From contig CAVVOG010000001.1 in the NCBI GenBank assembly GCA_963749895.1, positions 1,071,535 through 1,135,534 of the forward strand: a DNA stretch of 64,000 nucleotides. The letters run 5' to 3'. The notes beneath the pieces were generated by a model, which saw nothing but the letters and a program-made list of their open reading frames with translations, ran no database searches and had not been told where the DNA came from. Below are positions 18,472-28,487 of this stretch, piece after piece. Position 1 is the first letter of the stretch, and each line of letters begins with the position of its first letter. The position numbers and the translations under genes were made by a program. The stretch is from AC-51 sp963749895 (GTDB taxonomy: Bacteria; Actinomycetota; UBA4738; HRBIN12).

Positions 18472-18564
18472 ATGGCTCCCGAGATCCGTCTCGTCCTCGC
18501 GTCGATCGGCGCGATCGTCCTGGTCTCCGTCGCGCTGTGGGCCTTCCAGGTCCTCCCGCGCTGA
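18472..18564 (+). CDS. Small single-pass membrane protein (30 aa)
   Basis: A 30-codon frame reading MAPEIRLVLASIGAIVLVS then a short aromatic tail ending VLPR. It is preceded by an almost perfect ribosome-binding site (GAGGAGG) five bases before the ATG. One transmembrane helix fills the protein. It stands alone, divergent from the secreted Ig-like gene. The combination of strong ribosome-binding site, G/C third positions and a full helix makes a real small protein likely; function unknown. Confidence 0.55.
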   Translation: MAPEIRLVLASIGAIVLVSVALWAFQVLPR

Positions 18565-18734
18565 TCGTCGGACCCCTTCGTCAGTCGCACCCGAACAGGG
18601 TCCCTCGTTTCGCATCTCGGTGGTCGGGGGAGCGCACGATCGCGGCGTACAGGTCGACCCGTCGCGCGCGACACCTGGCCGCTCACGTCGGCGAGGCTCA
18701 TCTCGCGTTCGATCAGGTTCGGTGATCGCCCGCA

Positions 18735-20333
18735 TCATCCGATGCGGACGTCCCGGCGGTGGGTCCCCACGGCCCCCGCGGCTCCCAGGGCGGCGGCCGC
18801 GACCACCAGCCCCGCGAGCGAGGCGACGTCGAGGTCGCCCCCGGGGATCCGGGGCACGTGCGCGAAGGGGGAGAGGTCCATGACCCATCCCGGGAGGTCG
18901 AACAGGGGGCCGAACTCGCCGATCAGGAGGAACGCGACGAGCGCGCCCCACGTCGCGGTCGTCCACCGCGGCACCCACCCGAACACGGCGACCACCAGCC
19001 CGACCATCACGCAGATCGCGGGGACCTGGACCGCCGCGCCGAGCAGGACGTCGGGGACCGCAGACCCATCCCCGATCGCGAGCGCGTAGCCGACACCGGA
19101 GGCGAGGCCTCCGAGCATCACGAGCACGCCGCCACCGGCGATGCCGAGCAGCGCGTGGCTGCCGAGCCAGCGGATCCGAGCCGTCGCGGTACCGAGCACG
19201 GCGTCGGCCCGCCACGACGTCTCCTCGGTCCGCAGGCGCATCGTGGCCTGCATCGCGTAGACGCAGACGATCGATCCGATCATCCCGAGCTCGAGCGCCA
19301 GGTAGGCATCCGTCAGTACGCGGGTGCCCCCGAGGTCGGTGATGAGCTCCTGCGCCCGTGGGTCGTCGATGATGTCGCCGATGCTCGAGGTGATGCTGCC
19401 CACGATCGCCCCCATCAGCGCGACCGCGCAGGCCCACGCGATCGCGGTCCCGCGTTGGAGCCGCCAGGCCAGCCCGTAGACGCCCGACAGCGGCCGCGGG
19501 GCGACGGCAGCGCCCGGACGGTCGGCGAGCAGACCCGCGCCCAGATCGCGGCGGGCGGACAACGCGTAGGCGACGACCGTCGCGACCACCGCGAAGCCGG
19601 TCAGCAGCAGCAGCACCGGCCAGCGCTCCTGGGCGAACGGCCGGACCTGCTGGCTCCATCCGATCGGCGACAGCCACGACAGCCACAGGACCTCGTCGCC
19701 CCCGCCGGCGTCACCGGCGGCGCGGAGCAGGTACGCGCCTCCCAGGACGAGCGCCGCGATCCCCGACGCCGCGCGACCGCTCGCGGTCAGCTGGGCGGAG
19801 AAGGCCCCTACGGCCGCGAAGGCGCAGCCGGTGGTGGCCCACGCCAGCCCGAAGGCGAACGACCCCTCCGGGGGCAGCCCCACGGCGATCAGCCCCACGG
19901 CCGCCAAGATCCCGATCGCGAGGCTCGTGCCCACCCCGACGGCGAGCCCCGCCGTGAGCGCGGCCGAGCGCCCCACCGCGGCGGCGCCGACGAGCTCCAG
20001 CCGCCCGGCCTCCTCCTCGGCCCGCGTGTGCCGGACCACCAGCATGAAGGCGAGGATCGCGAGCATCACCGCGCCGATCCCGCTCATCTTGATCAGGGAG
20101 AGCGAGCCGATGCTCGGGCTGTAGACGCGACCGTAGAAGGCCACGAGCGCCGGCGCCGCGTTCAGTCCCTCGGCGGCCTGGACCCGTGACGCCTCGGTCG
20201 GGTACAGGTCGATCGTCGCCGCCGCGGAGAACGTGACCATGCCCGCGAACGTCGCGATCCATGCCGGCATCAGCACCCGGTCGCGGCGCAGCGCCAGCCG
20301 GAGCAACGTCCCGGTGCCGGTGAGCGCGCTCAT
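18735..20333 (-). CDS. ABC-2 type exporter permease
   Basis: 532 residues from ATG 20333, overlapping the ATPase stop as ATGA. It has about twelve membrane helices in two homologous halves, and starts MSALTGTGTLLRLALRRDR. This is the double-length ABC-2 permease type often paired with a CcmA-like ATPase in actinobacteria, commonly linked to antibiotic or lipid export. The substrate is unknown. Confidence 0.85.
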   Translation of the reverse strand: MSALTGTGTLLRLALRRDRVLMPAWIATFAGMVTFSAAATIDLYPTEASRVQAAEGLNAAPALVAFYGRVYSPSIGSLSLIKMSGIGAVMLAILAFMLVVRHTRAEEEAGRLELVGAAAVGRSAALTAGLAVGVGTSLAIGILAAVGLIAVGLPPEGSFAFGLAWATTGCAFAAVGAFSAQLTASGRAASGIAALVLGGAYLLRAAGDAGGGDEVLWLSWLSPIGWSQQVRPFAQERWPVLLLLTGFAVVATVVAYALSARRDLGAGLLADRPGAAVAPRPLSGVYGLAWRLQRGTAIAWACAVALMGAIVGSITSSIGDIIDDPRAQELITDLGGTRVLTDAYLALELGMIGSIVCVYAMQATMRLRTEETSWRADAVLGTATARIRWLGSHALLGIAGGGVLVMLGGLASGVGYALAIGDGSAVPDVLLGAAVQVPAICVMVGLVVAVFGWVPRWTTATWGALVAFLLIGEFGPLFDLPGWVMDLSPFAHVPRIPGGDLDVASLAGLVVAAAALGAAGAVGTHRRDVRIG

Positions 20334-21256
20334 CGCGGTTCCGTCGGACCCGGAGCTCCGGCGTCGGTGTCGGCGTACAGACCCAGGAACAGCTCTTCCA
20401 GCGTGGGCGGCTGGCTGATCAGGCTCACGATCCCCGCGTCGCCGAGGCGCTCCAGCACGCGCCCGAGCGCCGTCGCGTCGACGTGGCACCGTACGGACGT
20501 GCCCTCGACGACCAGGTCGTGGACGCCGGGGAGCTCGTCGAGCCCTCGCGGCGGCGCCGTCAGCTCCGCGCGCACGGAGGTGCGGGTCAGGTGACGCAGC
20601 TCCGTGAGCGCCCCGCTCTCCACGACGCGACCGTTCCGGATGATCGTGACCCGGTCGCAGAGCGCTTCGACCTCGGCGAGCGTGTGGCTCGACAGCAGGA
20701 CCGTGCGTCCGGCCTGGCGCTCCTCCTCGATGCAGCTGCGGAAGGCCTCGGCCATCAGAGGGTCGAGCCCGGAGGTCGGCTCGTCGAGCAGGAGCAGCTC
20801 GACGTCGGATGCGAGCGCCGAGATCAGCGACACCTTCTGGCGGTTCCCCTTCGAGTACGAGCGGATCTTCCGGGTCGGGTCAAGGTCGAACCGCTCGAGC
20901 AGGTCGGCGCGCCGGCGATGGTCGTTCCCCCCGCGAAGACGACCCAGGAGGTCGATCACCTCGCCGCCGGTGAGGGTGGGCCAGAGGTTGACCTCGCCCG
21001 GGACGTAGGCGAGTCGCCGGTGCAGCGACACACGGTCGGCCCACGGGTCCCCGCCCAGCAGGCGCGCCGTGCCGCCGTCGGCGGCGATCAGACCCAGCAG
21101 GATCCTGATCGTCGTGGTCTTGCCCGCGCCGTTCGGCCCCAGGAATCCGTGCACCCGACCCTGCTCGACCTCCAGATCGAGCCCGTCGAGCGCCACGGTC
21201 CGTCCGAACGACTTGCGCAGCCCCTCGACCGAGATCGGAGCGTTCGATGCCGCCAC
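20330..21256 (-). CDS. ABC transporter ATP-binding protein (CcmA/DrrA-like)
   Basis: 308 residues. Walker A is GPNGAGKTTTIR near residue 40, the signature is YSKGNRQKV (a KGNRQK variant typical of ABC-2 exporters), Walker B is LLLLDEPTSGLD and the H-loop is LLSSHTL. A C-terminal domain of about 90 residues is DrrA-like. It forms a two-gene operon with the double-length permease downstream. ATP-driven export; substrate unknown. Confidence 0.93.
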   Translation of the reverse strand: MAASNAPISVEGLRKSFGRTVALDGLDLEVEQGRVHGFLGPNGAGKTTTIRILLGLIAADGGTARLLGGDPWADRVSLHRRLAYVPGEVNLWPTLTGGEVIDLLGRLRGGNDHRRRADLLERFDLDPTRKIRSYSKGNRQKVSLISALASDVELLLLDEPTSGLDPLMAEAFRSCIEEERQAGRTVLLSSHTLAEVEALCDRVTIIRNGRVVESGALTELRHLTRTSVRAELTAPPRGLDELPGVHDLVVEGTSVRCHVDATALGRVLERLGDAGIVSLISQPPTLEELFLGLYADTDAGAPGPTEPR

Positions 21257-21377
21257 GGCGCCTCCTCCGTCGATATGGCTCGGGCCACTCTAGTGCCGCC
21301 GTGGTGCTGGCCCTGGTCCGAAGCGGATGACACGATGCCTCCGCATCGATGCGACCAGCGAGAGAGGGGGCAACACC

Positions 21378-22037
21378 ATGGATGGTGGCTCGGCCTTCGG
21401 AACGATCGTCGGTGGGATGCTCATGCTGTTCCTGGGATGGGTCCTCGCCTTCGCCGGGTACCGCATGTTCTTGATCCTGTTGCCGATCTACAGCTTCTTC
21501 GTGGGCATCTCGATCGGGGCGCACTCGGTCCAGGCGCTGTTCGGCGACGGGTTCCTGTCCACGGGTACGAGCTGGGTGGTCGGGTTCTTCGTCGGGCTCA
21601 TCTTCGCGCTGCTGTCCTACCTGTTCTGGGTGGCGGCGGTCGCGATCGTGGCGGGCTCGCTCGGCTACTCGATCGTGGCCGCCGTGTTCAGCCTGCTCGA
21701 GGCCGACCTCGACGTGATCGTGTGGATCGTGGGTATGGCGGTCGGCATCGCGTTCGCGATCGGGGCGATCGTGCTGAACCTCCAGAAGCCGGTCGTGATC
21801 GTGGCGACGGCGTTGCTGGGCGGCTGGACGGTCGTGGGGACCTTCCTGTTCCTGCTGGGGGCGACCACGCCCGAGGAGGTGGCCGAGACCGGCGCGCGGG
21901 TCGTCCTGAACGACCACCCGTTCTGGTTCCTGTTCGGCGCGATCGTGGCGTTCTTCGGGGCCTGGTTCCAGTTCCGGGTGAACCGGCAGTACGAGGTCGA
22001 GCGGTACAACCGCTGGGCGGAGAGCGCTACGCCGTAG
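21378..22037 (+). CDS. DUF4203 family multi-pass membrane protein
   Basis: 219 residues with about seven membrane helices. Start ATG 21378 follows GAGAGGGGG. The glycine-rich helices (GWVLAFAGYRMFLILLPIYSFFVG and later FFVGLIFALLSYLFWVAAVA) match the TM198/TM7SF3-like DUF4203 family. Function unknown. Its 3' end overlaps the convergent PAP2 gene by 11 bp. Confidence 0.75.
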   Translation: MDGGSAFGTIVGGMLMLFLGWVLAFAGYRMFLILLPIYSFFVGISIGAHSVQALFGDGFLSTGTSWVVGFFVGLIFALLSYLFWVAAVAIVAGSLGYSIVAAVFSLLEADLDVIVWIVGMAVGIAFAIGAIVLNLQKPVVIVATALLGGWTVVGTFLFLLGATTPEEVAETGARVVLNDHPFWFLFGAIVAFFGAWFQFRVNRQYEVERYNRWAESATP

Positions 22038-22677
22038 CCGGCGATCGCCTCCGCGCCGCCCGCCGGGCGACGAGGCTCGCGGCCTCGCCGATCGTCGCTC
22101 CCACCAGCGACCCCACGACGACGTCGCCGGGGTAGTGCACCCCGGTGTGCACGCGCGAGTAGGCGACCGCCGTGGCGAGGCCGCGGAGCGGGATCGCGAG
22201 CCCGGGGATCGTCCCGGCGACCGCGCCGGCGAACGCGAACGCGGAGGCGGAATGCCCCGACGGGAACGACGTCGAGGTCGGCATCGGGACGTGGCGCCCC
22301 TCGGGGACGCCCGCCGCCTCCCGGTCCGGGCGCGCTCGGTCCCCCGCGAACTTCATCGGGAGGTTCACCAAGGCGGAGTTGACGGCGACCGCGGCCAGGC
22401 CGGTCGCCGCCGCGCGTCGCCCGGTCCGCCCGCCGAACGCGGCGATGCCCGCGGCGACCCCGATCCACAGCGTCGAGCGGTTCGCGGCGCGGCTCAGCTG
22501 GCGGAGCGGCTCGTCGAGCGTCGGCGTCGGGGTGCCGGCGACCGCGCGGTAGACGGCCAGATCGACCTGCGCCAGCTCGTGCAGGGCGCGTGCGAGCGAC
22601 GACCGGCGGGGGGTCGGGCGGGCTTCCAGGCGCGCCGCCGCCCGGTCGGCGGCCGAGCCGGTCGGGGTCGGTTCCAC
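22027..22677 (-). CDS. PAP2 family phosphatase
   Basis: About 216 residues from GTG 22677. The three PAP2 motifs are present in order: KFAGDRARPDR (K-x6-RP), PSGHSAS, and SRVHTGVHYPGD (S-R-x5-H-x3-D). Several membrane helices surround them. Likely hydrolyses a lipid pyrophosphate or phosphate, such as undecaprenyl pyrophosphate or phosphatidylglycerol phosphate. The exact start is uncertain because the N-terminal 25 residues are low in complexity. Confidence 0.88.
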   Translation of the reverse strand: MEPTPTGSAADRAAARLEARPTPRRSSLARALHELAQVDLAVYRAVAGTPTPTLDEPLRQLSRAANRSTLWIGVAAGIAAFGGRTGRRAAATGLAAVAVNSALVNLPMKFAGDRARPDREAAGVPEGRHVPMPTSTSFPSGHSASAFAFAGAVAGTIPGLAIPLRGLATAVAYSRVHTGVHYPGDVVVGSLVGATIGEAASLVARRAARRRSPATA

Positions 22678-22773
22678 GGGCCCGATGCTACCCAGCCCCC
22701 GTCCCGCCGACCGTCCAGGGTGTGGTAGCAAGGAGGCCCCGACGGCCGGCTGTGCCGAGCAGGAGGTTCCGAC

Positions 22774-23679
22774 GTGACCGAGCACCCGTTCCCCCGGATC
22801 GATGAGTTCGTGGAGCGCTTCAGGGTCGAGCCCGGACGCCAGGTCGTCCTTGGGCACGACTACGACCCGGCCGCGCGGTTCGGGGTCGAGGACAAGGAGC
22901 GAGGCAAGGAGCTGTTGAAGGAAGGTGTCGAGCTGCTGTCGGAGTTCCAGGCTCGGCTGGCCGCTCAGGACACCTACGCCGTCCTCCTGTGCCTGCAGGC
23001 GATCGACGCCGGTGGCAAGGACGGCACGATCCGTCACGTGATGAGCGGGGTCAACCCGCAGGGCGTCGAGGTCCACAGCTTCAAGGTTCCCTCGTCCGAA
23101 GAGCTCGACCACGACTACCTGTGGCGCTACCAGCGGCGCCTGCCGGCACGCGGTCACATCGGCATCTTCAATCGCAGCCACTACGAGGAGGTCCTCGTCG
23201 TCCGGGTGCACGAGGCGATCTTGGAGAGCCAGCAGCTCCCGCCGTCCGCGAAGCGCGACGGGATCTGGGAACGCCGCTACCGCGAGATCAACGACTGGGA
23301 GCGGTACCTGAGCGACAACGGGTACCGGGTCGTCAAGGTGTTCCTCAACCTGTCGAAGGAGGAGCAGCGGCAACGGTTCCTGGACCGGATCGAGGAGCCC
23401 GAGAAGAACTGGAAGTTCTCGGCGGCCGACGTCCGCGAGCGCCGTGTCTGGGACGACTACCAGCGCGCCTTCTCGGAGATGCTCTCGAACACCAGCACCG
23501 AGTGGGCGCCGTGGTACGTGATCCCGGCCGACCGGAAGTGGTACGCGCGGCTCGCGACCGCAGCGGTGCTCACGAAGACCCTGATCGACATCGATCCCCG
23601 GTTCCCCACGATCGACGCCGAGGCGATGGAGGCCCTGCTGGAAGCGAAGGCCGAGCTGGAGGCCGAGGGCCCGACGTAA
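22774..23679 (+). CDS. Polyphosphate kinase 2 family protein
   Basis: 301 residues from GTG 22774. The PPK2 Walker A-like motif is LQAIDAGGKDGTIRH near residue 72, followed by the lid segment HIGIFNRSHYEEVLVVRVH near residue 130 and the Walker B region VVKVFLNLSKEEQ. The family moves phosphate between polyphosphate and nucleotides. The single-domain length matches class III or class I-like enzymes; direction of reaction and nucleotide preference cannot be told. Confidence 0.93.
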   Translation: MTEHPFPRIDEFVERFRVEPGRQVVLGHDYDPAARFGVEDKERGKELLKEGVELLSEFQARLAAQDTYAVLLCLQAIDAGGKDGTIRHVMSGVNPQGVEVHSFKVPSSEELDHDYLWRYQRRLPARGHIGIFNRSHYEEVLVVRVHEAILESQQLPPSAKRDGIWERRYREINDWERYLSDNGYRVVKVFLNLSKEEQRQRFLDRIEEPEKNWKFSAADVRERRVWDDYQRAFSEMLSNTSTEWAPWYVIPADRKWYARLATAAVLTKTLIDIDPRFPTIDAEAMEALLEAKAELEAEGPT

Positions 23680-23726
23680 CGTTCGCGTCGGGTCGGCGTA
23701 CGGTGTCGACGGGGAGGGACCGTCGG

Positions 23727-24093
23727 ATGAACGAATGGGGCCACGAGTGCTGGATCGTCGAGACGTCGAAGGACGGCGAGAAGTGGCGGTTCTTCGGCAA
23801 GGCGTGGAAGGAGCCCGGTGAGCCCGTGCTGCTGCACGCGGTGCCCCGATGGGTGCGTTTCCGTCCCGACGGCGTCCCCGAGTGGGGCGTGCCGCTGGAG
23901 CGCGACGGCGACCATCCGGTGACGCTGCTCCGCATGGAGGAGGGGACCCGCCGAGGAGGTCTGGCCGGGACCCGAGCACGTCGGTCTGCCGATGCTCCTG
24001 CCGGGCGGGGAGATCGGGCGTCTCCTGCGGTTCGAGCACCAGGAGGACCCGGTGATGTGGACCTACGCGCTCGAGTTCCGCGGCAGCGGCTGA
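23727..24093 (+). pseudogene. Small hypothetical protein with one frameshift
   Basis: It begins MNEWGHECWIVETSKDGEKW and runs in good frame to TLLRMEEG at about position 23950. There the frame changes, and a second frame (EEVWPGPEHVGLPMLLPG, ending WTYALEFRGSG) carries on to a stop at 24093. The total length is a multiple of three plus one, so one extra base explains it. Corrected length is about 121 residues. No family recognised. It follows the PPK2 gene. Confidence 0.6.
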
Positions 24094-24190
24094 GGGCTCG
24101 TCTCACCCCGCTGCGCGGTCCCCGCCGCGGGGGCCGTTGGGCCCTAACGCACCGACGCGACCGCCTCGACGATGGTCGACGGAGGGCGGC

Positions 24191-27112
24191 ATGGGGACCC
24201 GGGTCGTTCGTCGGGTGGCCGCGACGGTGGTGCTGGGCGTCGCGCTGTGGCTCGTCGCGCCCGCGGGCGCCGCACCGGCCACGAGGATCGCGCTCCACCC
24301 CGCCGTGACCACCGCGGGGTCGTCCACCTCGGTCGACGGCGTCGGGTTCGGCGCCTCGGAGGCCGTCGACGTGTTCCTCGACGATCGACCCGTCGCGATG
24401 CGCGTCACGAACGCGAGGGGAGCCTTCACCCCCGTGCGGGTCACCGTCGGGGACGACGCGACGCCCGGCATCCACTGGGTGACGGCGGTGGGACGGCGCT
24501 CAGGTGTGGCAGCCCATCGACGGGTGACCGTGACCGGCGCCGATCTCTGGAGCCACGACGGGTTCGACGCCGGCAGGTCCGGCTGGAACGACGCCGAGAC
24601 CGCGATCACCTCGCAGACCTTCGGATCGCTCGAGCAGGCCTGGACGACGGAGCTGGCGCTGCACGGATACGTCTCCGGCCTGGTGGCGTCCGGAGAGCGG
24701 CTGTTCACGTCCGGCACTCGCTACTCGGCCGACGGCGAGGATGGGCCGGATGTCCTCGTCGCGATCGACGCGATCGATGGACGCGTGGAATGGGAGCGGG
24801 AACTCGGTGGCGCGCTCGCCACCGACGGCTCGCGCGTGTTCGTCGCCGCGGCGCAGGAGTGGTTCGAGCGCGCGGAGGTCCTTCGTGTGTCCGTCGCTGC
24901 GCTCGACGCTGCCACTGGATCCACGCTGTGGACGGCCGCGTTGCCCTCCGGGGTCCGGTTCCGCGACGACGCCTGGGCCCACCTCGATGCCCTGGTCGTC
25001 GATCGCGACACGCTCTTCGCGGTGTCGAGCGCCTCACGTTCGGACGAGCGCGAACGGACCACGGTCACCGCGCTCGACGCCTCTGACGGATCGGTGCGGT
25101 GGCAGACACCGATCGAGGGATGGGGTGGGTCCGCGGCTGCGGCGGACGGCCTCGTGATCGTGGCGCAGGGCGATCATCTGCGGGCGCTCGACGCGAACAC
25201 CGGTGCGGAACGCTGGTCGGCGTGGACCGGTGAAGGGACCTACCGGGTCGCGATCGCCGACGGCCTGGTGTTCGCACCGGTCCTCGATCGGAGCGATGGA
25301 AGGGTGGAGTACGGAACCGCGCTCAGCGCACGTCGGGCAGCCGACGGGCGCGTGGTCTGGCGCGTCCCGTGGGACTCGTGGGCCCACGGCTTCGCGATCA
25401 CCGGATCGACCGTGATCGCATCGGGCGGCCAGTGGGAGAGCTCCTCCGGCGAGCTGCTCGCTCTGGACACCCGAACGGGCGATCTGCGATGGGACGGTTT
25501 CGGCATCCATACCTCGCCGGCGGGGGCGGCCGACCTCTTCTACAGCGTCCAGAGCTGCGGCGTCACCGCTCGTGACCCGTCGACCGGAGCGACGATCGGG
25601 GCGGTTCCCGACGTCCGTGGTCCGTTCGTGGTGGTGAACGGGCGATTCGTGGGGATGGGATGCGGGGAGTGGGACGAGGAAGCGGTCCTGCGCGCGTTCG
25701 CGCCGGCCGCGCCGACGGCGCCCGAGGCGGCCGCGCTCGATCCCGACCCGGCGATGGCGCCGGATCGCGGGATCGAGCCCCATGCCGAGCTCCGCGACGG
25801 CTGGAACGACGTCGCGTGGCAGGGGCTCCTGCGCGGCGACACGTCCGTGACCGCGCCGGTCACCTTCGAGGGTGCAGTCGTCGTGGGGACGCGCAACGAG
25901 CGTGACGGTGGCGGGTTGTTCCGCAGCGACGACGACGGCGCGTCGTTCGTCCGCGTCGACGAGCCTGGATTGGGCGATCCCGGCAACGTCGCGCTCACGC
26001 CCGTCGCGGTGGGCGACGAACTGATCGTGGTGACGGAGAACCCCGATGGGCTCGAGGTGTGGGCATCCGGCGACGGGGAGTCCTTCGTCCGCAGGGCCGC
26101 TGCCGGGTTCGACGACCCGGCGAACACCTCGGCGGTTCCCTACGTGATCGACGACCGGCTGCTGCTCGGCGTCGCGAACCGGCGGACGGGCGCGCGGCTG
26201 TTCGTGCTCACCGAGGGCAGCGCGGAGATCCGGACCGTTCCCACGGCGCCCGGGCGCGGCGTCTCGGCGTTCGTGCCCGGCCAGGTGACCTTCGACGACA
26301 CGACGTACGTGGGAACGGCCGGTGCCACCCCGGTGCTGCTGCGCTCGACCGACGACGGGGTGCTGGAGCCCGTCCCGGGCTTCCGTGCTCGCGGCGCGAC
26401 GGCCGTCAGCCCACAGGTCGTCTTCGGCGAGCGGCTCTACGTCGCGGCACCGACCCCCGCGGGCGTGGACCTCTACCGGCTCGCCGAGGACGGATCCGCC
26501 GAGCGGGTGGTCCGCCGCGGGTTCCACTCGCCCCAGGATGCGGACCTCACCGGCTCGCTCGTGGTCTTCGGCGAGGAGCTGCTGATGGCGACGTCGTCGC
26601 TCGATCCGCGTGTCGAGCCGGGCGTCCGGCCGGTCGAGGTCGCGCCGGAGCGCGGGTTCGGTCTGTGGCGCTCTGTGGACGGCGCGTCGTGGGAGCAGGT
26701 CGGGGAACGAGGGCTCGGCGACCCGCACGCGACCGGCGCGACGCTCTCGGTGATCGGCACCCGCGCGTACCTGAGCGCCTCTAACTTCGAGGAGGGCGAC
26801 ACCGTGTTCGTCTCCGACGACGGGCTCACCTGGTCGCCGCTGTTGGCGGAGGACTCGTCCTCGCACGCGAGCCTCGGGTACGCGCCGGTCGTCGTGGGGA
26901 GTCACCTCGTGGCGGTGCATGGCGACGTGGATGCCGGGCTGACGGCCGTGCGCTACGGGACGCCGGTCCTCGGCGCGGTCTCGACCGCGTGGTGGGGATG
27001 GCCCGCCGCGGCGATCGCGCTGGCCGTGTTCGCGTTGGGGCTCACGGTGGCGTTGACGACGTTCGCGATCGTGCGTCGGCGCCGGCCCGAAGCCCCGCCG
27101 CACCTCGTCTGA
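24191..27112 (+). CDS. Large exported PQQ-type beta-propeller protein with C-terminal membrane anchor
   Basis: 973 residues. A signal peptide (RVVRRVAATVVLGVALWLVAPAGA) is followed by an Ig/IPT-like segment, then a PQQ-like beta-propeller (repeats such as ALDASDGSVRWQTPI, ALDANTGAERWSAW, ALDTRTGDLRWDGF). From about residue 520 a second region has sialidase/BNR-like repeats (LFRSDDDGASFVRVDEPG, LWRSVDGASWEQVGERG). One membrane helix and a basic tail close the protein, so it is displayed outside the cell. Function unknown; binding or sensing is likelier than PQQ-dependent catalysis. It is convergent with a second propeller gene. Confidence 0.85.
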   Translation: MGTRVVRRVAATVVLGVALWLVAPAGAAPATRIALHPAVTTAGSSTSVDGVGFGASEAVDVFLDDRPVAMRVTNARGAFTPVRVTVGDDATPGIHWVTAVGRRSGVAAHRRVTVTGADLWSHDGFDAGRSGWNDAETAITSQTFGSLEQAWTTELALHGYVSGLVASGERLFTSGTRYSADGEDGPDVLVAIDAIDGRVEWERELGGALATDGSRVFVAAAQEWFERAEVLRVSVAALDAATGSTLWTAALPSGVRFRDDAWAHLDALVVDRDTLFAVSSASRSDERERTTVTALDASDGSVRWQTPIEGWGGSAAAADGLVIVAQGDHLRALDANTGAERWSAWTGEGTYRVAIADGLVFAPVLDRSDGRVEYGTALSARRAADGRVVWRVPWDSWAHGFAITGSTVIASGGQWESSSGELLALDTRTGDLRWDGFGIHTSPAGAADLFYSVQSCGVTARDPSTGATIGAVPDVRGPFVVVNGRFVGMGCGEWDEEAVLRAFAPAAPTAPEAAALDPDPAMAPDRGIEPHAELRDGWNDVAWQGLLRGDTSVTAPVTFEGAVVVGTRNERDGGGLFRSDDDGASFVRVDEPGLGDPGNVALTPVAVGDELIVVTENPDGLEVWASGDGESFVRRAAAGFDDPANTSAVPYVIDDRLLLGVANRRTGARLFVLTEGSAEIRTVPTAPGRGVSAFVPGQVTFDDTTYVGTAGATPVLLRSTDDGVLEPVPGFRARGATAVSPQVVFGERLYVAAPTPAGVDLYRLAEDGSAERVVRRGFHSPQDADLTGSLVVFGEELLMATSSLDPRVEPGVRPVEVAPERGFGLWRSVDGASWEQVGERGLGDPHATGATLSVIGTRAYLSASNFEEGDTVFVSDDGLTWSPLLAEDSSSHASLGYAPVVVGSHLVAVHGDVDAGLTAVRYGTPVLGAVSTAWWGWPAAAIALAVFALGLTVALTTFAIVRRRRPEAPPHLV

Positions 27113-27142
27113 GGACGTTCCGAAGGGACGCTCGGATGCGTC

Positions 27143-28417
27143 TCACCCCGCCGACGGCAGGGCGTAGCGCACGATCATGCCGCTGATCTCGCCGTTCCAG
27201 TAGGTGCCTCCGAGGATGGCCCCGTTCGCCACGACGCGAAGGTTCGCGAAGACCCCGGGACCTCCGATCGACCTCGACCACCGCAGACGACCCGTGCCTG
27301 AGTCGAGGGCACTGAACGCGGCGTTCCCGAGCTCGAACCGGTAGACGAAGACGAGGCCGTTCGCGACCGCGCCCGTCTGCCAGAGTGGGTCGCCCCCCCA
27401 CGCGTTGCCGAGGACGCTCCAGGTTCGGGAGCCCGTCCGTGCATCCAGCGCGACGATCCCACCGCGGTGCTGCCCGAAGGCGTCTCCTTCGCAGTACCTC
27501 ACGCACACGGCTCGATCGATGAACACCGTGCGGGCCGTCGCCGCTGCGATCCAGGCCTGCGTGGGGAGCCGATGGGACCAGAGCCTCGCCCCGTCGTGGA
27601 GAGCGAACGCCTCCACGAGCGCGCCACCCGACGGTGGCACGTCGAGCCACCGCATCGTGAAGACGCGACCGGCCGCGGCGGTCGACAGCCAGCCGCGCGT
27701 GGGAGCGCTCCACACGGACACCCCGTCCTCGGCGCGCAACGCCACGATGCCGCGCGGAACCGCCCGCGTGGGAGCGAGGATCAGCCCTCGCGACATGAGG
27801 AGTTCGCTCGCGTCGGAACGAGGATCGACGTCGCTCGTCCACGCGATCGATCCCGTGGCCGCGTCGAGCGCGACGATGCGGCGGCCGGAGGCGCGGTCCT
27901 GGACGGCGAACAGGCGCGTCCCGCCCGGATCGGCGGCGAACGGGAGCACGTGCCTCGTCGTCCACGACGTCGCCCCGGTTCCGACGTCCAGGGCGATCGC
28001 CCGGTCGACCTTGGCGTCGAGCGCCACGTGGACGGTGCCGCCGGCCGTGGCGATCGGCTGGGGGTGGCCGTCGAACCGGCGACGCCACAGCCGGTCACCC
28101 GTCGTCTCGTCGAGCGCGACCAGCAGGTCGCGCGACTCCCCGGCCGACCACACCGCGAACACGCGCGAGTCGCTGACGAGCTCCGGTGAGACCCCGTATT
28201 CCCAGAAGAACGGTCGATCGGGGCGTATCGTCTGCCGCCAGTCGAGACGCATCCGCTCCACGTTCGATCTCGACAGCCGACGCTCCAGCCGGTTGACGTT
28301 GCTCCGGCCCCCGTCGGCGTCCACGTGCGTCCAGTCGGCCACGCCGGCGCTCGCCGGGGCCCCCACCGCGAGCGCACCGATCAGCGCGCACGCGACGACC
28401 GTCGCGATCCGTCGCAT
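27143..28417 (-). CDS. Secreted PQQ-like beta-propeller protein
   Basis: 424 residues. A signal peptide (MRRIATVVACALIGALAVGAP) is followed by WD/PQQ-like blades with repeating ALD-x3-G motifs (ALDETTGDRLW, ALDVGTGATSW, ALDAATGSIAW, ALDARTGSRTW, ALDSGTGRLRW). The mature start DWTHVDADGGRSNVN resembles the first half of the neighbouring 973-residue protein (LWSHDGFDAGRSGWN), so the two are probably duplicates. No catalytic residues are evident. It is secreted, with no membrane anchor. Confidence 0.85.
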   Translation of the reverse strand: MRRIATVVACALIGALAVGAPASAGVADWTHVDADGGRSNVNRLERRLSRSNVERMRLDWRQTIRPDRPFFWEYGVSPELVSDSRVFAVWSAGESRDLLVALDETTGDRLWRRRFDGHPQPIATAGGTVHVALDAKVDRAIALDVGTGATSWTTRHVLPFAADPGGTRLFAVQDRASGRRIVALDAATGSIAWTSDVDPRSDASELLMSRGLILAPTRAVPRGIVALRAEDGVSVWSAPTRGWLSTAAAGRVFTMRWLDVPPSGGALVEAFALHDGARLWSHRLPTQAWIAAATARTVFIDRAVCVRYCEGDAFGQHRGGIVALDARTGSRTWSVLGNAWGGDPLWQTGAVANGLVFVYRFELGNAAFSALDSGTGRLRWSRSIGGPGVFANLRVVANGAILGGTYWNGEISGMIVRYALPSAG

Positions 28418-28487
28418 GTGATCCCCTCCCGCGCGGCATCGTGCGACGCTCGGGGCAGGGCCGGTAGGGCACGTCGGCCCTGCCGCG

